This document shows, piece after piece, positions 1 to 7,900 of a stretch of DNA of 11,964 nucleotides. Each line of letters starts with the position of its first letter. The first letter of the stretch is position 1. The notes beneath the pieces were generated by a model that ran no database searches, was not told the origin of the DNA, and saw only the letters and a list, made by a program, of their open reading frames with translations. A program made the position numbers and the translations under genes. Source of the DNA: VGRW01 sp031396695 (GTDB lineage Bacteria; Myxococcota_A; UBA9160; SZUA-336); contig JANNLG010000157.1 of NCBI GenBank assembly GCA_031396695.1, forward strand, positions 1 to 11,964. Reading direction: 5' to 3'.

Positions 1-350
1 TTGTCGACGGTGAAGATCGCGATCTGCGGCGAGCCGAACACTTTCGGATCGTCGAGCGAGCCGACCTTCACGATCACCGCGCCGGGAAGTCCGGGCGCGC
101 GCGTCACGACGTGCGTGCCGCACTCCGCGCAGAACTCGCGCGTGACCGGAGTCGGCAGGTCCTTGCGGCGGAACTGCTTGGGCTGCGACTTCGTGTACGT
201 GAAGCCGGACTCGGGCATGGCCATGAACACGTTCGGGCTGCCGCCCGTGATGTACTGGCACTCGCGACAGTGGCACTGCGCGCGCATCAGCGGCTCGCCG
301 GTCGTGCGGTAGCGAAGCGCGCCGCAGTAGCACCCACCTTGAACGTCCAT
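1..350 (-). CDS. GFA-family zinc protein (glutathione-dependent formaldehyde-activating type), C-terminus cut by window edge
   Basis: The 116 visible residues carry the full cysteine pattern of the GFA/CENP-V fold: C7-x-C9, then C26-H-C28-x2-C31, then C74-x2-C77. These cysteines bind zinc in this family. Founding members were proposed to help form S-hydroxymethylglutathione from formaldehyde; most relatives have unknown thiol-adduct substrates. The protein is cytoplasmic, with no signal peptide. The ATG start is supported by an AAGGAG Shine-Dalgarno 6 nt upstream (positions 357-362). It is the last visible gene of the minus-strand run, 25 nt after the DsbA-fold gene. Usual family length is about 120-150 residues, so only a short tail should be missing beyond position 1. 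The family call is firm; the substrate is unknown. Confidence 0.9.
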   Translation of the reverse strand, partial: MDVQGGCYCGALRYRTTGEPLMRAQCHCRECQYITGGSPNVFMAMPESGFTYTKSQPKQFRRKDLPTPVTREFCAECGTHVVTRAPGLPGAVIVKVGSLDDPKVFGSPQIAIFTVD

Positions 351-356
351 GTCGAT

Positions 357-362
357 CTCCTT
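357..362 (-). promoter_or_regulatory. Ribosome binding site of the GFA gene
   Basis: On the minus strand, AAGGAG lies 6 nt before the ATG at 350. It is one of the few consensus Shine-Dalgarno sites in this window and fixes the start of the GFA gene. Confidence 0.75.
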
Positions 363-375
363 CGTCGTCCGTGGA

Positions 376-987
376 CTAGCCTACCAGCTCGGGCGCGCGG
401 TTTTTGCGCGCCCAGCGCTCGAACACGAGCAGCGTCGTCTCGCGCGACTGGATGCCCGGGAACGGGAATGCGCCGAGCATGACCGTCGGCAGGCCCGTCA
501 CGCCCTGCTCGCTCGCCTCGCGCGCGCTGCGCTCGAGCGACGCGCGTGCGCGGGCGATGTCGTCCGGCTCGAAGACGATCCCCAGATCGCGCGCGAAGCT
601 AGCGAGCGCGCCCGGCGCGTCGAGCTCGCGCCGCTCCTCGAAGGCGGCGCCCCAGACGCGCTCACGGAACGCAGCCTCGCGCGGTCCCTGACCGAGCACG
701 AGCGCGGCGGCGAGCGCGTCGCGTGAATCCGGCCAGACCGGCAGCGGCCGCACCGCGACGCCGAGCTCCGCCGCGACCCGCTCGGCGTTCGCGAACCGCG
801 ACTCGTCGACTTCCGCACCGCGCCGCCAGCCGAGCAGCTCCGCGAGGTCGAGCGGATGCCACTCGAGCACGACACCGAGCTCCTCGAGCCGCGGCTCGAG
901 CTCGCCGAACACGCGGTGCGCTACATAGCAAAGTGTCGACGCGAAGTCGTAGTAGACGCGCGCGCGCAAGCTCGGTGCAGAGGTCAT
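376..987 (-). CDS. DsbA-fold thioredoxin-like protein with a single active-site Cys (DsbA / 2-hydroxychromene-2-carboxylate isomerase family)
   Basis: A 203-residue protein with the DsbA/HCCA-isomerase layout. It has an N-terminal strand VYYDF (11-15), then the active-site position STLC (17-20), a helical insertion (about 60-155), and the cis-proline loop GVTGLPT with Pro167. DsbA oxidases have CxxC at the N-terminal site. Here only C20 remains and the first position is Ser17, as in isomerase- or transferase-like members (HCCA isomerase, kappa GST), so disulfide oxidase activity is unlikely. There is no signal peptide, which also argues for a cytoplasmic, glutathione-linked role. The start lies only 7 nt after the monooxygenase stop, so the two are probably co-transcribed; no Shine-Dalgarno is evident. 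The fold is firm; the reaction is unknown. Confidence 0.85.
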   Translation of the reverse strand: MTSAPSLRARVYYDFASTLCYVAHRVFGELEPRLEELGVVLEWHPLDLAELLGWRRGAEVDESRFANAERVAAELGVAVRPLPVWPDSRDALAAALVLGQGPREAAFRERVWGAAFEERRELDAPGALASFARDLGIVFEPDDIARARASLERSAREASEQGVTGLPTVMLGAFPFPGIQSRETTLLVFERWARKNRAPELVG

Positions 988-994
988 CGCGCGC

Positions 995-2611
995 TCAGGC
1001 GAGCCGGAAGCCCTCGTAGCCGCGCGACACGACTTCCTTGCACTTCTCGACGTACGCCGGAAAGCCCAGGTACGGCATGAACACGCGCGGCTTGCCCGGC
1101 ACGTTCGAGCCGAGATACCAGGAGTTGCACTGCGGGTAGAGCGTGGAGTCGGCGACCTCGTTCACGTGCGCGACCCAGGCGTCCTGCGCCTGCGGCGTGG
1201 CCTCGATGCGCGAGAGTCCGCGCGCGCGCAGGTGTGCAACGCAGTCCGCGATCCACTCCGCGTGCTGCTCGATCGACACGACCATGTTCGAGAGCACCGA
1301 CGGGCTGCCCGGCCCGGTCATCATGAACAAATTCGGGAAGCCGACGGTGGTCAGCCCGAGATACGTGCGCGGCCCCTCGGACCAGCGCTCCGCGAGCGTG
1401 GCGCCGCCAACGCCGCGGATGTCGATGCGCACGAGCGTTCCGGTCATCGCGTCGAAGCCGGTGGCGAGGATCAGATCGTCGAACTCGTAGGTCTGCTTGG
1501 CCGTGCGCAGTCCCGTCGGCAGGATCTGCTCGATCGGCCTGGACCGCACGTCGACCAGCGTCACGTTGTCGCGGTTGAAGGTCTCGAAATAGCCGGTGTC
1601 GCTGCACAGGCGCTTGCAGCCGACGACGCTGTCGGGCGTGAGCAGCGCGGCGACTTCCGGGTCCTTCACGATCTCGCGGATCTTGGCGCGGATGAAGTCG
1701 GCCGCGAGCTCGTTTGCCGCCTTGTCGTAGAGCAGGTCGGAGTAGCAGCCCAGGAACGGCAGGCCGCCGTGCTGCCAGCGCTGCTCGAATTCAGCCTCGC
1801 GCTCCTCGGGTGTGGCCTCGAGCGCGCTCTTCTCGTTGTACTGCACGTCGAAGCCGAACGGCATCGTGCTGCCGAGCCGGCGCAGCTCGCCGTACTTCTC
1901 CTTGATGCGTGCCTGCGTCGCCGGATCGAGTGGCCCGTTCTGCGCCGGCACCGAGAAGTTCGGCGTGCGCTGCAACACCGTCAGGTGTCGGGCAAGCTTT
2001 GCGACGATCGGGATGGTCTGGATCGCGGACGAGCCCGTGCCGATGATGCCAACGCGCCGGCCGGTGAAATCGACCGGCTCGTGCGGCCACTTGCCGGTGT
2101 GGAAGACGCGGCCCTTGAACGACTCGAGCCCCGGGAACTTCGGCGTGTTCGTCGACGACAGGCACCCCGTCGCCATGATGCAGTACTGCGCGGACACGCT
2201 CTCGCCGCGATCGGTCGCCACGTTCCAGCGTCCGGACTTCTCGTCGAAGTGCGCCTTCGTCACGCGCGTCTCGAAGGCGATGTCGCGGCGCAGGTCGAAG
2301 CGGTCGGCGACGTGGTTCAGGTAGCGCAGGATCTCGGGCTGCTCGGAGTAGCGCTCGCTCCAGACCCACTCCTGTTGCAGCGCGTCGTCGAACTTGAACG
2401 AGTACTCCATGCTCTCGACGTCGCAGCGCGCGCCCGGGTAGCGGTTCCAGAACCAGGTGCCGCCGACGCCGTTGCCGGCCTCGAAGACGCGCGCGCGCAG
2501 GCCCAGGCCGCGCAGCTTGTGGAGCATGTACAGGCCGGAGAAGCCGGCGCCGACGATCACGGCGTCGAGCGTCGTCGGGCTCGTGGGCGAGGAGGAAGCG
2601 GGGGTCGTCAT
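995..2611 (-). CDS. Flavin-containing Baeyer-Villiger-type monooxygenase
   Basis: A 538-residue class B flavoprotein monooxygenase. The FAD Rossmann motif GAGFSG is at 21-26 with ribose-binding E44. GGTW (50-53) and YPGARCD (58-64, including the conserved active-site Asp64) follow. The Baeyer-Villiger fingerprint FxGxxxHTxxWP is matched exactly at F165-P176. The NADPH Rossmann motif GTGSSA is at 191-196. A CKR...ETFNRDNV segment matches the region carrying the active-site Arg in phenylacetone monooxygenase, and ATGFD lies near residue 390. Such enzymes insert one oxygen from O2 next to a carbonyl (ketone to ester or lactone) using NADPH, and some oxidise S or N. The protein is cytosolic. It sits between the permease (10 nt upstream) and the DsbA-fold gene (7 nt downstream). 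The class is firm; the substrate cannot be told. Confidence 0.93.
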   Translation of the reverse strand: MTTPASSSPTSPTTLDAVIVGAGFSGLYMLHKLRGLGLRARVFEAGNGVGGTWFWNRYPGARCDVESMEYSFKFDDALQQEWVWSERYSEQPEILRYLNHVADRFDLRRDIAFETRVTKAHFDEKSGRWNVATDRGESVSAQYCIMATGCLSSTNTPKFPGLESFKGRVFHTGKWPHEPVDFTGRRVGIIGTGSSAIQTIPIVAKLARHLTVLQRTPNFSVPAQNGPLDPATQARIKEKYGELRRLGSTMPFGFDVQYNEKSALEATPEEREAEFEQRWQHGGLPFLGCYSDLLYDKAANELAADFIRAKIREIVKDPEVAALLTPDSVVGCKRLCSDTGYFETFNRDNVTLVDVRSRPIEQILPTGLRTAKQTYEFDDLILATGFDAMTGTLVRIDIRGVGGATLAERWSEGPRTYLGLTTVGFPNLFMMTGPGSPSVLSNMVVSIEQHAEWIADCVAHLRARGLSRIEATPQAQDAWVAHVNEVADSTLYPQCNSWYLGSNVPGKPRVFMPYLGFPAYVEKCKEVVSRGYEGFRLA

Positions 2612-2618
2612 CGCGGAA

Positions 2619-2624
2619 ATGCTA
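2619..2624 (-). promoter_or_regulatory. -10-like hexamer just before the monooxygenase start
   Basis: On the minus strand, TAGCAT lies 7 nt before the ATG at 2611, and its TAG is also the stop codon of the permease gene. The spacing would suit an internal promoter giving a leaderless mRNA. No clear -35 was found. A chance match is quite possible. Confidence 0.2.
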
Positions 2625-3695
2625 CTCCCGCGACGGCGCGCCTGTCTCGCCCTGCTCGAGCCACGCGACCAGCAGCGTGTAGCCCACGGCGAGCAACACC
2701 GGCCCGATGAACAGCCCGAGCACGCCGAACGCGATCAGGCCGCCGATCACACCCGGCAGGATCAGCATCAGGGGCAGATCCGCGCCCCTCCGGATCAGGT
2801 AGGGGCGCAGCACCCCGTCGAGCAACGTGACCGGCACGGCCCAGACGAGCAGCGCAGTCGCCCAGCCGCTGTTGCCCTGCCAGTACATCCAGGCGATCGC
2901 CGGAATGAAGACGAGCGCCGGTCCGAGCTGCGCCACGCAGAGCACGAAGATCAGCGCGGTGAGCACGCCCGCGAACGGCACGCCCGCGACCGCGATGCCG
3001 AGCCCCGCGAGGCCCGACTGCACCATCGCGGTGACCACCACGCCGAGCGCTACCGCCTGGATCGCGGCGCCGGCGAGGTGGATGGCGCGCTCGCCCTGCG
3101 CTCCGCCCACGCGTCGCGCCAAACGGACCAGCAGCGCCGCCGCGTCCTCGCCCTGCAGGTACAGGATGCCCGCGATGCCGACGGTGAGCAGGAACTGGAT
3201 CAACATGGCGCCGAGACTTCCAGCCTCGCCGATCAGCCAGGCGCTTATTTCGCGCACGTACGGCGCGAGCTGTCCGGAGATCGCGTCAGGTCCCGACGCT
3301 GCGATCTCGCGCCAGCCGTTTTCGAGGCGCGCGCCGAACAGCGGGATCGCGCTCACCCAATCGGGTGGCGCGGAGCTCGCGAGTCCGACGATCCAATTCG
3401 TCAGCAGCTCGAACTTGTCGGTGTTCTCGACGATCGTCACGCTGCCGACGTAGAGCGGCAGGACCAGCACGAGCAAGATCGCGATCGTCATCACCGCGAC
3501 GGCCAGACTGCGCCGACCCCACAGCGCGGCTTGCACGCGCAGCAGCACCGGCCAGGTCGCGACCACCATCATCGTGGCCCAGGTGAGCGCGCCGAGAAAC
3601 GGGCTCATCACCCAGAAGGCGCCCGCGATCAAGCCGCCGATGCACAGCACCTGCAAAAGCGTGCGCGGAAGGTCGAACTCGCGGTCGAGGCTCAT
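2622..3695 (-). CDS. AI-2E family (YdiK-like) inner-membrane permease
   Basis: A 357-residue polytopic protein. Hydrophobic segments lie near 13-30, 32-48, 62-83, 150-175 and, densely, from about 205 to 347. A soluble stretch lies at about 85-148. This is the usual AI-2E/UPF0118 pattern of paired N-terminal helices, an extracytoplasmic insert and a C-terminal helix bundle. The final bundle contains the family signature GxxxxGxxGxFxGP (GGLIAFGVLGLFIGP). The N-terminal WATMMVVATWP resembles E. coli YdiK. Known members export autoinducer-2 (TqsA) or exchange Na+/H+; many are uncharacterised, so the substrate here is unknown. The ATG start at 3695 lacks a strong Shine-Dalgarno. It lies 46 nt after the dehydrogenase and 10 nt before the monooxygenase, consistent with one transcript. 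Confidence 0.9.
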   Translation of the reverse strand: MSLDREFDLPRTLLQVLCIGGLIAGAFWVMSPFLGALTWATMMVVATWPVLLRVQAALWGRRSLAVAVMTIAILLVLVLPLYVGSVTIVENTDKFELLTNWIVGLASSAPPDWVSAIPLFGARLENGWREIAASGPDAISGQLAPYVREISAWLIGEAGSLGAMLIQFLLTVGIAGILYLQGEDAAALLVRLARRVGGAQGERAIHLAGAAIQAVALGVVVTAMVQSGLAGLGIAVAGVPFAGVLTALIFVLCVAQLGPALVFIPAIAWMYWQGNSGWATALLVWAVPVTLLDGVLRPYLIRRGADLPLMLILPGVIGGLIAFGVLGLFIGPVLLAVGYTLLVAWLEQGETGAPSRE

Positions 3696-3741
3696 GGGAC
3701 TACTCTGCGATGTGTCGCTGGTTTTCGATAGACCCCGAGCG

Positions 3742-4635
3742 CTACACCACGCGATTCGGGATCGGCTCGCCGCGCAGCGCCGCGACGATGTTGCGCGCCG
3801 CGACCTCGGCCATGCGCGCGCGGGTCGCGATCGTGGCGCTGCCGATGTGGGGCGCGAGCACGACGTTCGGCAGATCGCGCAGGCCGGGCGCGAGCGCGGG
3901 CTCGTGCTCGAACACGTCGAGACCGGCGGCGGCGATCACGCCGGTTTGCAGCGCGCGAACCAGAGCGGTCTCGTCGACGATCGGGCCGCGCGCGGTGTTC
4001 ACGAGCACCGCGCTCTGCTTCATGCGCGCGAGCTCGGGCGCGCCGACCAAGTGACGCGTCTCGGCCGTGAGCGGCACGTGCAGCGAGACGAAGTCGCTGC
4101 GCGCGAGCAGCTCGGCGAGCGGTGTACCGGCGGCACGCGAGTGGAACAGCACCTCCATGCGGAAGCCGCGCGCGCGCTCCGCGACCGCGCGGCCGATCCG
4201 GCCCGCGCCGACGATCCCGAGCGTGCGGCCGGTGACGTCGAGACCAAGGCCGAGCTCGGGGTTCCAGCCGACGAAGCCGCCGCCGCGCACGTAGCGATCG
4301 GCCCAGGCGAGCCGCCGAGCGGCTGCGAGCAGGAGCGCGAAGGCCAGGTCGGCGGTCGCGTCGGTCAGCACGTCGGGCGTGTTCGAGATCGGAATGCCGA
4401 GCCGCGCAGCCGCGGCCAGGTCGATGTTGTCCGTGCCCACCGCCATGTTCGCGACGATGCGCAGGTGAGCGGCTCGCTCGAGAAACGTCGCGTCGATCCG
4501 GTCGGTGAGCAGGCAGAGCAGCGCGTCGGCGCCCTCTGCGTCGAGCGCTCCGACGTCGAACGCGAGTCGCGCTTCCTCGAGCACGCGCAGCGCGGCCTCG
4601 GGCACCCCCGGCCGAACGCGGACCCGCCCGCTCAA
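3742..4635 (-). CDS. D-2-hydroxyacid dehydrogenase (glyoxylate/hydroxypyruvate reductase type)
   Basis: A 297-residue NAD(P)H-dependent dehydrogenase. It has the nucleotide-binding motif GAGRIG (143-148) and the catalytic triad Arg216 (NTARG), Glu245 (DVFEHEP) and His263 (PHIGSA). The VANMAVGTDNID and NTPDVLTDATADLAFAL segments are typical of glyoxylate/hydroxypyruvate reductases. The start chosen is TTG at 4635: it is the only one that begins in register with family N-termini (MSGRVRVRPGVPE against M-x-P-x-V-x-x-T-R-x-x-P-E). The reading frame stays open for hundreds of codons upstream, but that is antisense to purM. It is shorter than the usual 310-330 residues, with small losses after residue 28 and after residue 170. 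It is the promoter-proximal gene of the minus-strand run and likely reduces a 2-keto acid. Confidence 0.9.
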   Translation of the reverse strand: MSGRVRVRPGVPEAALRVLEEARLAFDVGALDAEGADALLCLLTDRIDATFLERAAHLRIVANMAVGTDNIDLAAAARLGIPISNTPDVLTDATADLAFALLLAAARRLAWADRYVRGGGFVGWNPELGLGLDVTGRTLGIVGAGRIGRAVAERARGFRMEVLFHSRAAGTPLAELLARSDFVSLHVPLTAETRHLVGAPELARMKQSAVLVNTARGPIVDETALVRALQTGVIAAAGLDVFEHEPALAPGLRDLPNVVLAPHIGSATIATRARMAEVAARNIVAALRGEPIPNRVV

Positions 4636-4729
4636 CTTTCGCCTATCTGTTCGCTCGCTCCGAGCACGCCGGGATCGTATCGCGGCTTGGTGGCACGGAG
4701 GCCGTCGGGCGGGTAAGCTGCGCGTCGCC
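4636..4729. promoter_or_regulatory. Divergent intergenic region between the dehydrogenase run and the small protein-purM-tgt run
   Basis: This 94-bp gap is the only space that can hold the promoters of both divergent units. On the plus strand, TAAGCT (4714-4719) lies 10 nt before the ATG at 4730 and could be a -10 for a near-leaderless mRNA. A TTGGTG at 4687-4692 is 21 nt further upstream, too far for a standard -35. No repeat or operator stands out. Confidence 0.4.
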
Positions 4730-4855
4730 ATGAAGAAATCGACCAAGCTCGGGCACCGGAACCGCAAGAAGAGCGCGCGCCACCGAGCGAAGCTGAAGGC
4801 GAAGACGCGGCGCGTGCGGCTGCGGCGGAGCCGCGGCGAGTCCAAGAACACCTGA
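4730..4855 (+). CDS. Small, very basic 41-residue protein (hypothetical)
   Basis: A 41-residue reading frame with 9 Lys and 10 Arg, two His and only one acidic residue (Glu37). There is no Cys and no hydrophobic stretch. The core NRKKSARHRAKLKAK would be amphipathic and strongly cationic, as in small ribosomal or ribosome-associated peptides and nucleic-acid binders. The ATG is the first in a natural position after the divergent region. The stop is 23 nt before purM on the same strand, so it probably shares its transcript. I recall similar short basic peptides among hypothetical proteins of deltaproteobacterial genomes, but I cannot name a family. Its function is unknown; RNA or ribosome binding is inferred from charge only. 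It is too short for many gene callers. Confidence 0.7.
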   Translation: MKKSTKLGHRNRKKSARHRAKLKAKTRRVRLRRSRGESKNT

Positions 4856-4878
4856 CCTCCAGCCAGCGCGGGGCGCGA

Positions 4879-5945
<1,067 letters not shown>

Positions 5946-5949
<4 letters not shown>

Positions 5950-7085
5950 TCCGCTTCGCGCTCGAGGCGACGGACCGCGGCTGCGCGGCCCGCGCCGGGC
6001 GGCTCTCGACCGAGCACGGCGAGGTCGAGACGCCCGTCTTCATGCCCGTCGGCACGCACGCCGCGGTGCGCGCAATGACGCCCGAGCAGGTGAAGGCCAC
6101 CGGCGCGCGGATCGTGCTGGCGAACACCTACCACCTGCTGCTGCGACCCGGGCCCGAGCTGGTGAAGAAGGCCGGCGGTTTGCACGCGTTCATGGCCTGG
6201 GACGGACCGATCCTGACCGACTCGGGCGGCTTCCAGGTGTTCAGCCTGAAGCACAAGCAGATCACGCCCGAGGGCGTGCGCTTCAAGAACGAGATCGACG
6301 GCTCGGCGGTCATGCTCACTCCCGAGCGGTCGATCCAGATCCAGCACGCGCTCGGCGCCGACATCATCATGGCCTTCGACGAGTGCACGCCATATCCGGC
6401 CACGCCCGAGCTCGCGCGGCGCGGCGTCGAGAACTCGCTGGCCTGGCTCGCGCGCTGTCTCGAGGCGCACGAGGGTTCGCAGCAGGCGCTGTTTCCGATC
6501 GTACAGGGTTCGGTGTATCCCGAGCTGCGCGCGCTCTCGGCGCGCGAGACGGTGCGCTTCGACTCGCCCGGCTACGCGATCGGCGGCGTTTCGGTCGGCG
6601 AGGGCATCGAGGAGCTGAAGCGGATCGTGTCGATCACCGCGCCGCTGCTGCCGGAGGCGAAGCCGCGCTACCTGATGGGCGTGGGCCTGCCCGAGGACCT
6701 GGTCGAGTCGGTCGAGCGCGGCATGGACATGTTCGACTGCGTGATCCCCACGCGCTACGCGCGATCCGCGACGCTGTTCACGCGCCGCGGGCGGATCCGC
6801 ATGAACCACCGCCGCTACCGGCGCGACATGTATCCGATCGACACGAGCTGCGACTGCTACGCCTGCGCCACGTTCACGCGCGCGTACGTGCACCACTTGT
6901 ACGCGGCCAACGAGATCCTGGCCGCGATCCTCGGCGCGATCCACAACGTGCGCTTCTACCAGCGGCTGATGTCGGAGATGCGCGGCGCGATTCTGGCCGG
7001 GCGATTTCTCGAGTGGAAGGCCGAGTTCTACGCGGACTACGGCGAGCCGGGCGAGCGCGAAGCAAAGGAGCCCGACGCGGACTGA
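5946..7085 (+). CDS. tgt: Queuine tRNA-ribosyltransferase (tRNA-guanine transglycosylase)
   Basis: A 379-residue enzyme that swaps guanine-34 of GUN-anticodon tRNAs for preQ1 on the way to queuosine. The general-acid Asp92 lies in TDSGGFQVF. The substrate loop includes GGVSVGE (213-219). The nucleophile Asp264 lies in FDCVIPTRYAR, and Cys302-x-Cys304-x2-Cys307 with His333 gives the zinc site with exactly the spacing of bacterial TGT. The start is the GTG at 5946, overlapping the purM stop as GTGA; it gives a family-normal N-terminus and length. The last 49 bp overlap the end of the convergent hydrolase gene, so the C-terminal GEPGEREAKEPDAD tail is probably a dispensable extension. No other queuosine gene is visible here. 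Confidence 0.96.
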
Positions 7086-7900
7086 CGGCAGCGCGCGAGG
7101 AAGCGGATCAGCGTGTCGCGCTGCGACGCGAGCTCGGCCGCGTCGCGCAGAACGTGCAGCTCGGAGCCTCGGATCAGCTCGGCCAGGCGCTCGGCCGTCG
7201 TGAGCGGGTGGCCGGGATCGCCGCGGATCGGGAGCAGGAGCGTCGGAAGATCGAGAGCAGCCAGCTGATCGGCGCTCGGCAGATCGCTCAGCGCCGCGCC
7301 GCGCAGCATGCGCACGAGCTCGTCGGCGGACTTCGCGCGCAGCGCGTCGAGCATCTTCTCCTGCATGGCCTCGTCGAAGCCGGGGATCGGGCGCGCGCGG
7401 AAGGCCTGGCGCATCGCGTTCAGGTAGCCCTCGACGCCCCGCGCCTCGACCAGCATGGCGCCGCCGCGATAGAGATCCGCTTGCGCCTTGCGCGTCTCCC
7501 AGGCCGTCGGCGGCATGACCAGCACGAGACCGGTGAAGCGCTTCGGCGCGCGCACGGCCGCGTGCAGCGACGTGGCGACGCCCATCGAGGCGCCGCCCGA
7601 AACGGGATGTTCGAGGCCGAGCTGGTCGCACAGCTCGAGCAGATCGGCAGCGAGCGCCGGCCACGCGCCCGCGGCTTCGTTACGGCCGGCGGCGGAGCGA
7701 CCGTGACCGCGCGCGTCGTAGCGGACCAGCAGCGTGTCGGGGAGCGATTGGAAGAGCGCAGACATGCCGAGCGCGTCCTCGGAGTTCATCGAGCTCGTGA
7801 AGCCGTGCGTCCAGATGAATGGCGCGCCGCGGCCTCCGACACGCACGCGGGTCGTGCCCGAACGGAGCTCGAGATCGCGCAGCGCGGGCTCCTCGCTCAC
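7037..7900 (-). CDS. Alpha/beta-hydrolase fold protein lacking the usual C-terminal catalytic His
   Basis: A 287-residue protein with the alpha/beta-hydrolase layout. It has the oxyanion HGF (32-34), YDARGHGRS (61-69), and a nucleophile elbow G-A-S-M-G with Ser105. The acid-strand segment PIRGDPGHP has Asp228. The segment expected to hold the catalytic His reads HVLRDAAELASQRD (249-262), with no His in the loop. The nearest candidates are His231, three residues after Asp228, and His249 on the preceding strand. The GTG start at 7900 has a GGAGG Shine-Dalgarno 8 nt upstream and overlaps the marR stop (GTGA), so the pair is coupled. The stop lies inside the end of tgt, 49 bp past it on the opposite strand. 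It may be an esterase or lipase-like enzyme induced through the MarR partner; the substrate is unknown. Confidence 0.88.
   Translation of the reverse strand: MSEEPALRDLELRSGTTRVRVGGRGAPFIWTHGFTSSMNSEDALGMSALFQSLPDTLLVRYDARGHGRSAAGRNEAAGAWPALAADLLELCDQLGLEHPVSGGASMGVATSLHAAVRAPKRFTGLVLVMPPTAWETRKAQADLYRGGAMLVEARGVEGYLNAMRQAFRARPIPGFDEAMQEKMLDALRAKSADELVRMLRGAALSDLPSADQLAALDLPTLLLPIRGDPGHPLTTAERLAELIRGSELHVLRDAAELASQRDTLIRFLARCRQSASGSFASRSPGSP

Noticed and set aside
1166..2710. Plus-strand open frame of over 500 codons opposite the monooxygenase
   Set aside because: It is low-complexity, Arg/Ala-rich, and lies fully antisense to a gene with clear FAD and Baeyer-Villiger motifs. Long antisense frames are expected when third positions are nearly all G/C.
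2457..3731. Plus-strand open frame of over 400 codons opposite the permease
   Set aside because: Its composition is dominated by His, Arg, Asp and Gln with no recognisable motif; it is an antisense shadow of a clear membrane protein.
4691..4696. TGGCAC as a sigma-54 -24 element before the small basic gene
   Set aside because: No GC/TTGC -12 element follows at the required spacing.
7037..7110. Bidirectional intrinsic terminator between tgt and the hydrolase gene
   Set aside because: The genes overlap by 49 bp and no GC hairpin followed by a T-run is visible on either strand.
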